NCBI RefSeq assembly: GCF_035918395.1
Contig: NZ_CP142362.1
Span: 3,509,501 to 3,573,500, forward strand
Direction of reading: 5' to 3'
Length of the DNA: 64,000 bases
Origin: Mycolicibacterium sp. ND9-15
Lineage (GTDB): Bacteria; Actinomycetota; Actinomycetes; Mycobacteriales; Mycobacteriaceae
Of the stretch, positions 56,686 to 64,000 are shown one piece after another. Numbering within the stretch: the first letter of the stretch is position 1; the number at the start of each line of letters is the position of its first letter. A program made the translations under genes and the position numbers. The notes under the pieces were generated by a model. The model made no database searches. It was not told where the DNA came from and saw nothing but the letters and a program-made list of their open reading frames with translations.

Positions 56686-58320
56686 GTGAGCCGATTCACC
56701 GAGAAGATGTACCGCAATGCCCGCACCGTCACGACGGGCATGGTCACCGGTGAACCGTACGAACCCGTCCGGCACACCTGGGGCGAGGTCCACGAGCGAG
56801 CGCGGTGCATCGCGGGCGGCCTCGCCGAGGCCGGCATCGGCCTCGGCGACGCGGTCGGCGTGCTGGCCGGCTTCCCGGTGGAGATCGCCCCGACCGCGCA
56901 AGGCCTGTGGATGCGTGGCGCCAGCCTGACCATGCTTCACCAGCCCACGCCCCGCACCGACCTCGCGCTCTGGGCCGAGGACACGATGACCGTCGTGCGC
57001 ATGATCGAGGCCAAGGCCGTCATCGTTTCCGAGCCGTTCATGGTCGCCATCCCGGTGCTCGAGGAGCAGGGCATCAAGGTGCTCACGGTGCCCGACCTCC
57101 TCACGTCCGATCCGATCGACCCGATCGACGTCGGCGAGGACGATCTCGCGCTGATGCAGCTGACCTCCGGATCGACCGGTTCTCCCAAAGCAGTGCAGAT
57201 CACGCACCGCAACATCTACTCGAACGCCGAGGCGATGTTCATCGGCGCCGAGTACGACGTCGAGAAGGACGTCATGGTCAGCTGGCTGCCCTGCTTCCAC
57301 GACATGGGCATGGTCGGCTTCCTGACCATCCCGATGTATTTCGGCGCCGAGTTGGTCAAGGTCACGCCGATGGACTTCCTGCGCGACACCCTGCTGTGGG
57401 CCAAGCTCATCGACAAGTACAAGGGCACCATGACCGCGGCGCCGAACTTCGCCTATGCGCTGTTCGCCAAGCGGTTGCGCCGCCAGGCCAAGCCGGGCGA
57501 GTTCGACCTGTCGACGCTGCGCTTCGCGCTCTCCGGCGCCGAGCCCGTCGAGCCCGCCGACGTCGAGGACCTGCTCGACGCCGGTAAGCCGTTCGGCCTG
57601 AAGCCCGATGCGATCCTGCCCGCGTACGGCATGGCCGAGACCACCCTGGCGGTGTCGTTCTCCCCCTGCGGCGCGGGTCTGGTGGTCGACGAAGTCGACG
57701 CCGACCTGCTGGCCGCCCTGCGCCGCGCCGTGCCCGCCACCAAGGGCAACACCCGCAGGCTCGCCTCGCTGGGCCCACTGCTGCGCGACCTCGAGGCGCG
57801 CGTCATCGACGAACACGGCAACGTGATGCCGCCGCGCGGTGTCGGGGTGATCGAGCTTCGCGGCGAGTCGCTGACACCCGGTTACCTCACCATGGGCGGC
57901 TTCATCCCGGCCCAAGACGAGCACGGCTGGTACGACACCGGCGATCTCGGCTACGTCACCGACGAAGGCAACATCGTCGTGTGCGGCCGCGTCAAGGACG
58001 TCATCATCATGGCCGGCCGCAACATCTATCCGACCGATATCGAGCGCGCCGCGTGCCGTGTCGAAGGTGTCCGCCCGGGTTGTGCCGTCGCCGTGCGACT
58101 CGACGCCGGTCACTCGCGGGAGACGTTCGCCGTCGCCGTCGAGTCCAACTCCTGGCAGGATCCCGCCGAGGTGCGTCGCATCGAGCACCGCGTCGCCCAC
58201 GAGGTGGTGGCCGAGGTCGACGTGCGGCCCCGCAACGTCGTCGTGCTGGGCCCCGGCACCATTCCGAAGACGCCGTCGGGCAAGCTGCGCCGCAGCACCT
58301 CGGTCTCGCTGGTCACCTAG
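56686..58320 (+). CDS. Fatty-acyl-AMP/CoA ligase (Pks16-like)
   Basis: A 544-residue adenylating enzyme matching Rv1013, misnamed pks16; it has no ketosynthase. The ATP motif is [20 protein letters not shown]; others are [17 protein letters not shown] and [39 protein letters not shown], with [11 protein letters not shown] holding the catalytic Lys. It resembles FAAL-type ligases that pass acyl-AMP to a carrier protein more than CoA ligases. GTG start with a GAGGAGG site. The acyl chain is not readable from sequence. Confidence 0.88.
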   Translation: MSRFTEKMYRNARTVTTGMVTGEPYEPVRHTWGEVHERARCIAGGLAEAGIGLGDAVGVLAGFPVEIAPTAQGLWMRGASLTMLHQPTPRTDLALWAEDTMTVVRMIEAKAVIVSEPFMVAIPVLEEQGIKVLTVPDLLTSDPIDPIDVGEDDLALMQLTSGSTGSPKAVQITHRNIYSNAEAMFIGAEYDVEKDVMVSWLPCFHDMGMVGFLTIPMYFGAELVKVTPMDFLRDTLLWAKLIDKYKGTMTAAPNFAYALFAKRLRRQAKPGEFDLSTLRFALSGAEPVEPADVEDLLDAGKPFGLKPDAILPAYGMAETTLAVSFSPCGAGLVVDEVDADLLAALRRAVPATKGNTRRLASLGPLLRDLEARVIDEHGNVMPPRGVGVIELRGESLTPGYLTMGGFIPAQDEHGWYDTGDLGYVTDEGNIVVCGRVKDVIIMAGRNIYPTDIERAACRVEGVRPGCAVAVRLDAGHSRETFAVAVESNSWQDPAEVRRIEHRVAHEVVAEVDVRPRNVVVLGPGTIPKTPSGKLRRSTSVSLVT

Positions 58321-58325
58321 TTTTC

Positions 58326-58361
58326 CGCGCGCCTTCGCGCGAGCGTGCGTGCTTGCGCACG
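58326..58361. terminator. Two adjacent hairpins between convergent genes
   Basis: CGCGCG-CCTT-CGCGCG (58326-58341) and CGTGCG-TGCTTG-CGCACG (58344-58361), both perfect 6-bp stems, lie just after the Pks16-like stop and before the stop of the phosphotransferase gene on the other strand. Probably terminators without T-runs. Confidence 0.55.
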
Positions 58362-58421
58362 ACACGCTGCGCCAGCACAGCAGTTTGCGCACTGTCGTCG
58401 GTACGAGTCACCCCGGCGGGG

Positions 58422-59471
58422 CTAGGCGCGGACCGCCGCCGTCGTCCAGGCGGGCAGGATCGGCGCCCGGGTGAGAAAGTGGTCCGACTGCCCGGTCGCC
58501 CGCAGCAAGACCTGCGTCCGCAGGATGCAGCAGCCCATGCGAACCATCGCGAAGATCTCGTACCAGTCGAGATTCTGCAGTGGCCGGCCGAGCATCTCCT
58601 CATAGCGGGCGACCACGGCCGCACGGCTGTCGAAGCCCGCCAATTCGGGGTCGAGGTCCAATCCGTTCACCTCGAGCATCTGCTTGCGAGTGGCTAACCA
58701 CCATGCGACATCGGCTTCGGCGGGACAGATGCACGCCTGCTCCCAGTCCAACGCCCCGACGAGTTCGCCGGAGTCGTCGAAGATCGCGTTCGATAACCGC
58801 GCATCACCCCAGCAGATGCTCAAATCGACTGTGGGGCAGGGCTGGCGACGCCTCAGCCAGTCGAAAGCTTCGCTGATGACGTCGGGGACTTGATTGCCGG
58901 TGCCCCACCTGACGTACTCCTGCCACCAGTCGAGCTCGGCGGTGACGCCGACACCACCGGGCCGCGCCAGCCACGGCGCCTGCCCGACGGGCACGCGGTG
59001 CACCCGTGCCAGGGTCTTCACGAACGAGTCGTGAACTCTGCGTTGCACCACCGGCCCCGCGTCGTGTAGCCAGCCCCGGGTCGCATAGCTGGTGTCCGAC
59101 GGCGTGTGGCCGACGATTCGCGGCATCACAAGGAATTTCGAGCCGATCCACGATTCGTCCGGCTCGAAGAGAATCGGCGACGGTGTTGCGACACCGTGGT
59201 CGTGCAGAAGTCTCTGCGTCGACGCCTGCGCGTCGAAGTCGTAGTCGGGAAAGATGCCGCCGCCGGCAGGTGGTATCCGGATGACGTATTCGCTTGATTG
59301 CCCATCGGTCTCGGCCGAGAAGACCAGCGTCTCGCTCGACCACCCCGCGGCCCGGTTCGCCGTGCGCAGTTCGGACACGGCCACGTCGTCGGAGTACCGG
59401 TCGACGAACCAGTCACGCAACCTCGCCCGGGTGGCCGTCAGGTCGCGTCGAACCAGGGCAATGCCAGCCAT
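58422..59471 (-). CDS. Aminoglycoside-phosphotransferase-fold kinase family protein
   Basis: A 349-residue APH-fold protein. The catalytic loop is CWGDARLSNAIF (Trp replaces the His of HGD) and the metal motif is VGALDWEQACICP. N-terminal SSETLVFSAETDGQSSEYVIRIPP is the ATP lobe. Proteins of this group occur near acyl-CoA dehydrogenase and lipid genes in actinobacteria and probably phosphorylate small alcohols rather than drugs. ATG at 59471, divergent from the hydrolase gene; a GATGTAAAG element lies 28 bases upstream. Confidence 0.8.
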   Translation of the reverse strand: MAGIALVRRDLTATRARLRDWFVDRYSDDVAVSELRTANRAAGWSSETLVFSAETDGQSSEYVIRIPPAGGGIFPDYDFDAQASTQRLLHDHGVATPSPILFEPDESWIGSKFLVMPRIVGHTPSDTSYATRGWLHDAGPVVQRRVHDSFVKTLARVHRVPVGQAPWLARPGGVGVTAELDWWQEYVRWGTGNQVPDVISEAFDWLRRRQPCPTVDLSICWGDARLSNAIFDDSGELVGALDWEQACICPAEADVAWWLATRKQMLEVNGLDLDPELAGFDSRAAVVARYEEMLGRPLQNLDWYEIFAMVRMGCCILRTQVLLRATGQSDHFLTRAPILPAWTTAAVRA

Positions 59472-59498
59472 GCCAAGAGGCTTACACGCAGCGGGTTC

Positions 59499-59596
59499 GA
59501 TGTAAAGAGCTGACCTTCCAAGTGGCCCGAGCGCTGCGACCGGTGTCGAGCCCGGCCGCGTGGCGCCGCCTCCGAACCATCATCGTCCTTTACATC
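59499..59596. promoter_or_regulatory. Inverted pair GATGTAAAG / CTTTACATC in a divergent promoter region
   Basis: GATGTAAAG (59499-59507) and CTTTACATC (59588-59596) are exact inverted copies 80 bases apart between two divergent genes. Each reads CTTTACATC toward the gene it faces, 28 bases before the phosphotransferase start and about 90 before the hydrolase start. They may be -10-like elements or operators of a common regulator. Confidence 0.45.
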
Positions 59597-59684
59597 TAAA
59601 CGCCCAAATGTCACACTGACGCTACATCAAGCCCGAGCACGCCGGACCGCGTCATGTCACGTCCCGGCGCGGAGGAGAGCAACG

Positions 59685-60629
59685 GTGACCGACCTCGTCG
59701 TCCGCAAGATCGGATGGGAGTTCGACGCGACGGTGCCGTTCCTGTGGCAACCAACCAACCCGAACTTCGGGCTGTTCTGCAATGCGTTCACGTTCATCGC
59801 AGTGCCCTTCGAGCGCTACATCGTCAGCGCGGTGCGCATGGCCGCCGACCGGTTGGCCGAAAAGCCCGATGTCGCAGCCGAAGCCGACAGATTTCTCAAG
59901 CAGGAGGCACAGCACGCCGCAGCCCACCGCAGGCACATGCTCGCGCTGATCGAGCGCTATCCCGATCTCGGGCAGTGCTATGCGGCTGCCTGCGCAGCCT
60001 ACGACGAGTTGCTCGAGCAAGAGCCGGTCGAGTTCCACCTCGCCTACATCGCCAACCTCGAAGCGACGTTCACGCCGCTGTTCAAAGTGATTCTCGATCA
60101 CCGTGATTCGCTGTTCGGCGGGGGAGATGCGCGCGTCGCCTCGCTGATGATGTGGCATTTCGTGGAGGAGATCGAGCATCGCAGTTCGGGCTTGATCCTG
60201 TGCAACCACGTCAACCGCCGCCCGTGGTCCCGAGTCAAGCATGTCAGGCGGACCTTCGGCCACGTCGCCGCGATAGCCGACGCGATAGCGGCCGCGTTCG
60301 ACGACGTCGTGCCGATCGAGGACCGGGGCGTGTCCACCCGCGCGCTGCTGTCCGGCGACTTCCTGACGGGCGAGCTCAGACACCGCATCCCGGTTCGCCG
60401 CCGCCCGCGCGGCCCCGGTCGGGCTCCGACGATCTTCCAACCGGTGCCGACCGCCGATCTGGTGAAAATGGTCTGGCGGCTGGCACTTTCGCAGACGCCG
60501 TATCACGATCCCGCCGATCAGCCGCTGCCCGACTGGGCGCAGACCTGGATGCGAGCCTACGACCGCGGCGCCGACATGACGACGTTCGCCCGGTCGTCGG
60601 GCACCACGGAAGGTGACATCGATTGCTGA
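59685..60629 (+). CDS. Predicted metal-dependent hydrolase (PF10118 family)
   Basis: A 314-residue helical protein of the uncharacterised metal-dependent hydrolase family PF10118. It has carboxylate and histidine motifs like a di-iron helical bundle: EAQHAAAHRRHM, EFHLAYIANLEATFT and WHFVEEIEHRSSGL. GTG start with GGAGGAGAG. The stop overlaps the next gene by seven bases. The reaction is unknown; homologues often sit near lipid or sterol genes. Confidence 0.8.
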   Translation: MTDLVVRKIGWEFDATVPFLWQPTNPNFGLFCNAFTFIAVPFERYIVSAVRMAADRLAEKPDVAAEADRFLKQEAQHAAAHRRHMLALIERYPDLGQCYAAACAAYDELLEQEPVEFHLAYIANLEATFTPLFKVILDHRDSLFGGGDARVASLMMWHFVEEIEHRSSGLILCNHVNRRPWSRVKHVRRTFGHVAAIADAIAAAFDDVVPIEDRGVSTRALLSGDFLTGELRHRIPVRRRPRGPGRAPTIFQPVPTADLVKMVWRLALSQTPYHDPADQPLPDWAQTWMRAYDRGADMTTFARSSGTTEGDIDC

Positions 60630-61786
60630 CGACGAACTACGGCGCTCTGGTGCCCGAGGACGAGTCGCTCACCCATCAGATCGTGGACACGTTCGCCACG
60701 GTGAGCCAGTCGGATCCGTCCTGGACGGAGAAGATCTGGACGCTCGCCCATGCGCGGGACAACTCGTTGCAGGTCGTTCTCGGCGTCGGGAAGTACACCA
60801 ACCGGGGCGTGTTCGACGGTGCGGCGGGGGTGTGTCGCGGTACGGAGCAGTGGACGGTGCGGGGGGGCCGCCGCCTGTCGTCGGATCCGTCGTCGACCGA
60901 GGTGGGGCCGATCCGCTATCGCGTGCTGGAACCGCTGCGGTCGATTCAGGTGAGCCTCGACGCGACAGACCATGCGCCCATTGCCTTCGACGTCGTCATG
61001 CGCGGCAGCTTCGACGCCGCGTTGGAGGACCCATGGCCGGACCGCAGCCCCGACGGTTACCGGGTCACTCATAATGTGCTGCGGTACCACCAGATTGGGG
61101 TGGCGTCGGGGTGGGTCGAGGTGGACGGTAGGCGCACCGAGATCGAACCCGACGGATGGATTTCGGTGCGAGACCATTCGTGGGGTCTGCGGCCCGGCGT
61201 AGGAAAGCCCATCCCGGGTCTGCCCCGCGGTGGCCGCAAGATCAAGCAGATGTTCATGACGTGGCTGCCCATGACGTTGACCCGCTCCGATCAGACGTCG
61301 TACTCGTTGTTCGTGATGTACCAGGAGGAGCGCGGTGACGGGTTTCTCGAAATCCGCTGTCAGGCAGAGCAACAGAATGATGACGGAACGTCGCACCGCT
61401 TCGTGTCGGTGGAACAGGATCTGCACTTCAACGACGAGAACCGTCGGCTCACCCACGGGACGATCACGTTGATCGACGCCGACGGATCCAGGCGGCCGCT
61501 GACGATCACCGCGGCCGGGCCGACGGGGTTTCATCTCGGTACGGCCGGCTACTACGGCTGGAACGACTGGGTTTACGGCCAGTGGGTGGGCGAGCTGCGG
61601 GTCGAGGGCTATCACGTGGCCGACTGCGACACCCGCGAGAACGCACGCAAGCTGCATCAACTGCGCGATCTGCTGGTTCGTGTGGAGGATCCGATCGGAG
61701 GCGGGTCGGGGCTGGGTAACGCCGAGACATTCGCGCTGGGGGAGTTCCCGGAACGCGGACTCACCGCGGAGAACTCGTTCCTGTAG
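60623..61786 (+). CDS. Conserved protein, probably lipocalin/CrtC-like fold
   Basis: A 387-residue protein, rich in beta strand and Trp (DPSWTEKIW, GVASGWVEVDGRRTEIEPDGWISVRDHSWGLRPG, TAGYYGWNDWVYGQWVGEL). The DGWISVRDHSWG segment resembles the AttH/hydroxyneurosporene-synthase-like hydratase fold, which binds lipids. No catalytic residues are certain. The TTG start overlaps the hydrolase stop, so the two are coupled and probably act on the same substrate. No function is known. Confidence 0.7.
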   Translation: MLTTNYGALVPEDESLTHQIVDTFATVSQSDPSWTEKIWTLAHARDNSLQVVLGVGKYTNRGVFDGAAGVCRGTEQWTVRGGRRLSSDPSSTEVGPIRYRVLEPLRSIQVSLDATDHAPIAFDVVMRGSFDAALEDPWPDRSPDGYRVTHNVLRYHQIGVASGWVEVDGRRTEIEPDGWISVRDHSWGLRPGVGKPIPGLPRGGRKIKQMFMTWLPMTLTRSDQTSYSLFVMYQEERGDGFLEIRCQAEQQNDDGTSHRFVSVEQDLHFNDENRRLTHGTITLIDADGSRRPLTITAAGPTGFHLGTAGYYGWNDWVYGQWVGELRVEGYHVADCDTRENARKLHQLRDLLVRVEDPIGGGSGLGNAETFALGEFPERGLTAENSFL

Positions 61787-61902
61787 CGCGGGTGCCCCCG
61801 TGACGACGAAGTACCCCGCCCCACAGGACTTAGGTCTCTTCCGCCGCCGCTCGCCAGGTAGTCGGATTGAGGAAAGGCTCGCGATCGAGAGGTGGCAGCG
61901 GA

Positions 61903-63303
61903 ATGGAGCGCTTGAGCGGGTTCGACGCCAGTTTTCTCTACGTCGAGAGTTCCGACACCCCGATGCATGTGTGTTCGCTCCTGGAGTTGGACACGTCGAC
62001 CATGCCGGGCGGATACACGTTCGACCGGCTCCGCGAAGCGCTGCTTCAACGGATCGACGCCCTGCCGGAGTTCCGCGAGAAGGTGGTCGACACCGTCTTG
62101 AACCCCGACCATCCGGCGTGGGCCGAAGACGACCGGTTCGACATCGACCGACACCTGCACCGGGTCGCCGTTCCGGTGCCGGGCGGCCCGCGCGAGGTCG
62201 CGGAACTCTGCGGCCAGCTCGCCTCCGCCCCGCTTGACCGCGGCCTTCCGCTGTGGCAGATGTGGGTCATCGAGGGACTGGACGGAACCGATCCCCGGCG
62301 CGGTGGCCGAGTGGCCGTGCTGTCGAAGATCCACCACGCCGTCATCGACGGGGTGAGTTCGGCGGGCCTGATGTCGCGACTGTGCAGCCTGGCACCCGAT
62401 TCGCAAGTGCCGGAACCACTTTCGGGTGCAGGTGAGGTCAGCACGCTGCGCTTGGCCCTGGGCGGTGCGGTCAACGTCGCGACGCGCCCGTTGCAACTGG
62501 CGGGCCTGCTGTCGAGAACGGTCTGGACCGCCGTGGACATTCTCCGGCGGATGCGGGCAGGACGAACCATGGCCGCCCCGTTCGCCGCCCCGGCCACTCC
62601 GTTCAACGCCGCGGTCAGCGGCCGCCGCGCCGTCGGGTTCGCCGAACTGGATCTGGCCGACGTCAAGTCGATCGCCAAGCGCTTCACGGTCACGGTGAAC
62701 GATGTCGTGCTGACCCTCTGCTCAGAAGTGCTGCGGCAGTACCTGATCGAACGTGACGCCCTGCCCTCGGCCTCGCTCATCGCCGCGGTGCCGGTCTCCG
62801 TGCACGACAGAGTGCGAGAGTCCGGGCGCAATCAGACCTCGGTGCTGTTCACGCGCCTCGAAACGCAACTGGCCGATCCTGGCGAGCGCCTTCGCGCTGT
62901 CGCACTGGACGACTCGACGGCCAAGGAACACAGCTCCAGCATGGACGCCACACTGGTCATGGACTGGACGCGGCTGATGAACCATCTCGTGGCGGCGCCC
63001 ATGATGTACCTCTACGCACACAGCCCGCTCAGCGAGCGGCCCATCCACAACCTGGTGATCTCCAACGTCCGCGGACCCACTGCACCGCTGTACTTCCTCG
63101 GTTCGGCCATCACCGCCATGTATCCGCTGGGGCCCATCTTCCACGGCGCCGGACTCAACATCACCGTGCTGTCGCACGACACGAAACTCGACGTAGGGAT
63201 CATCACGTGTCCGGATCTCGTACCTGACGTGTGGGCAATGGCGGACGGCTTTTCGCTGGCGCTCAAACACCTGCTCGACGCAGAACCGTCTGCACCGTCC
63301 TGA
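61903..63303 (+). CDS. Wax ester synthase/diacylglycerol acyltransferase (WS/DGAT)
   Basis: A 466-residue enzyme that makes triacylglycerol or wax esters from acyl-CoA. The active site HHxxxDG is HHAVIDG (residues about 144-150), and the second family motif NDVVLTLCSEVLRQYL and NVRGPTAPLYFLG are present. The ATG at 61903 follows GAGAGG; an ATG-type codon at 61867 is in frame. Mycobacteria carry many paralogues; this one lies after lipid-linked genes and before a Mce permease gene. Confidence 0.9.
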   Translation: MERLSGFDASFLYVESSDTPMHVCSLLELDTSTMPGGYTFDRLREALLQRIDALPEFREKVVDTVLNPDHPAWAEDDRFDIDRHLHRVAVPVPGGPREVAELCGQLASAPLDRGLPLWQMWVIEGLDGTDPRRGGRVAVLSKIHHAVIDGVSSAGLMSRLCSLAPDSQVPEPLSGAGEVSTLRLALGGAVNVATRPLQLAGLLSRTVWTAVDILRRMRAGRTMAAPFAAPATPFNAAVSGRRAVGFAELDLADVKSIAKRFTVTVNDVVLTLCSEVLRQYLIERDALPSASLIAAVPVSVHDRVRESGRNQTSVLFTRLETQLADPGERLRAVALDDSTAKEHSSSMDATLVMDWTRLMNHLVAAPMMYLYAHSPLSERPIHNLVISNVRGPTAPLYFLGSAITAMYPLGPIFHGAGLNITVLSHDTKLDVGIITCPDLVPDVWAMADGFSLALKHLLDAEPSAPS

Positions 63304-63380
63304 TCCGATCACGTTCGTGCCCACCGAGCGGCATTAGGCCGCAATACCCTGCGAAACCGGACCACATGCAGTGATATTGA

Positions 63381-64000
63381 GTGGTGCTGCTCAGCCACGA
63401 CTCGCGCGTGCGGTTGCGCCGCGTCGGCGATGCGGTGCTTCGTGTCGTCGATCGGATCGGTGAGCACGCCGCGTTCTACGCCCTGTCGATCCGCTACCTG
63501 CCGCTGGCCGCGACGAGGTACCGCGGGGAAACGCTGCGGTTGGTGGCCGAGATGACGATGGGCGTAGGCGCGCTGGTGATGATCGGCGGCACCGTCGGTG
63601 TCGCCGCCTTTCTCACGCTGGCGTCCGGCGGCATCGTCGCAGTGCAGGGCTACAAGTCGCTGGGTGACATCGGCATCGAGGCGCTCACGGGATTCCTGTC
63701 CGCGTTTCTCAACGTGCGCATCATCGCCCCGGTGATCGCGGGCATCGCGTTGGCCGCGACGATCGGCGCCGGCAGCACAGCGCAACTGGGCGCCATGCGC
63801 GTCTCGCAGGAGATCGACGCCCTGGAGGCGATGGCCGTGCGGTCGATCGCCTATCTGGTGTCGACCCGCCTCATCGCGGGTTTGGTCGCGGTCATCCCTC
63901 TCTATTCGCTGTCGGTGCTCGCGGCGTTCTTCGCCGCCCGGTTCACCACCGTCTACATCAATGGGCAGTCCCGCGGCGTGTACGACCACTACTTCGACAC
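63381..64000 (+). CDS. YrbE-type ABC permease of an Mce system (YrbEB-like), 3' end outside
   Basis: The first 206 codons of a YrbEB-like permease: MALIDGGTVGVAA-type segments here read GALVMIGGTVGVAAFLTLASGGIVAVQGYKSLGDIGIEALTGFLSAFLNVRIIAPVIAGIALAATIGAG in spaced pieces, with the EIDALEAMAV coupling helix and FTTVYINGQSRGVYDHYFDT near the window end. These permeases feed lipids or sterols through Mce complexes. The GTG at 63381 opens VVLLSHDSRVRLRR; a GTG at 63384 is also possible. No YrbEA gene precedes it; the gene before is a WS/DGAT. Confidence 0.85.
   Translation, partial: MVLLSHDSRVRLRRVGDAVLRVVDRIGEHAAFYALSIRYLPLAATRYRGETLRLVAEMTMGVGALVMIGGTVGVAAFLTLASGGIVAVQGYKSLGDIGIEALTGFLSAFLNVRIIAPVIAGIALAATIGAGSTAQLGAMRVSQEIDALEAMAVRSIAYLVSTRLIAGLVAVIPLYSLSVLAAFFAARFTTVYINGQSRGVYDHYFD

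Noticed and set aside
56450..56689. A 79-codon frame before the Pks16-like gene
   Set aside because: No ribosome binding site, no motif, and it lies in a leader region.

Overview
The window reads as chromosomal DNA of a fast-growing mycobacterium (Mycobacterium/Mycolicibacterium). It is GC-rich, about half the starts are GTG or TTG, and 4-base ATGA/GTGA stop-start overlaps are common. The gene order follows the Mycobacterium tuberculosis segment from Rv0956 (purN) to Rv1013 (pks16). Two MspA-type porin genes, typical of fast growers and absent from M. tuberculosis, sit inside that backbone. Product names rest on recognisable motifs and on this remembered synteny; no database search was run.

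Layout: 1-5529 purine genes purN-purH, then a MoxR-like ATPase and a VWA protein. 5551-15519 is a long minus-strand run: a DUF1707 protein, then SDR, enoyl-CoA hydratase, two acyl-CoA dehydrogenases, a biotin-dependent carboxylase and an AtuA-like protein, which together look like a branched-acyl or terpenoid acid degradation operon. 15713-20474 holds rpmF, the envelope-stress set mprA-mprB-pepD, moaB2 and a 52-residue protein. 20842-22573 holds the two near-identical porins, facing mscL. 23190-29221 holds a SAF-domain protein, a zinc-ribbon chaperone-like protein, a folate cyclo-ligase, galU, moeA/glp, rimJ, a GlpR-like membrane protein and tRNA-Ala(CGC). 29250-36859 holds an SDR, sodA, a cAMP-type lysine acetyltransferase, a shikimate-dehydrogenase remnant, a PE-PPE-domain hydrolase, three lipoprotein-like genes and an AlkB-like gene. 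36893-42024 holds soxR and arcA (divergent), an inverted-repeat-flanked AbiEi/DUF559 gene, pmt and rsmI. 42214-48446 holds a Gly-rich exported protein, pabB and two tandem oxidoreductase/ECF41-sigma modules. 48508-56292 holds gdhA, metG, tatD, rpfB, ksgA, a small Ser/Thr kinase and ispE. 56686-64000 holds a Pks16-like ligase, a phosphotransferase, a di-iron-type hydrolase with a companion protein, a WS/DGAT acyltransferase and the start of a YrbE-type Mce permease.

Points that stand out against the conserved backbone: (1) an AbiEi-DUF559 nuclease-like gene bounded by 31-bp inverted repeats with one mismatch, an 8-bp tandem array and a perfect TTATCCACA box; (2) two porins that have lost two of the three aspartates of the MspA constriction loop, share a 29-bp promoter layout and each have a CRP-like palindrome upstream; (3) two paralogous oxidoreductase-ECF41 modules, each with a TGTCAC(A/G)-N16-TGTC promoter; (4) a ksgA gene with no ATG, GTG or TTG start, apparently starting at a CTG that overlaps the rpfB stop; (5) an 18-bp soxbox-like palindrome on the soxR start; (6) a shikimate-dehydrogenase fragment; (7) genes inserted into otherwise conserved neighbourhoods (gdhA, a non-RD kinase, sodA). 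Promoter and operator calls are pattern matches made by eye.
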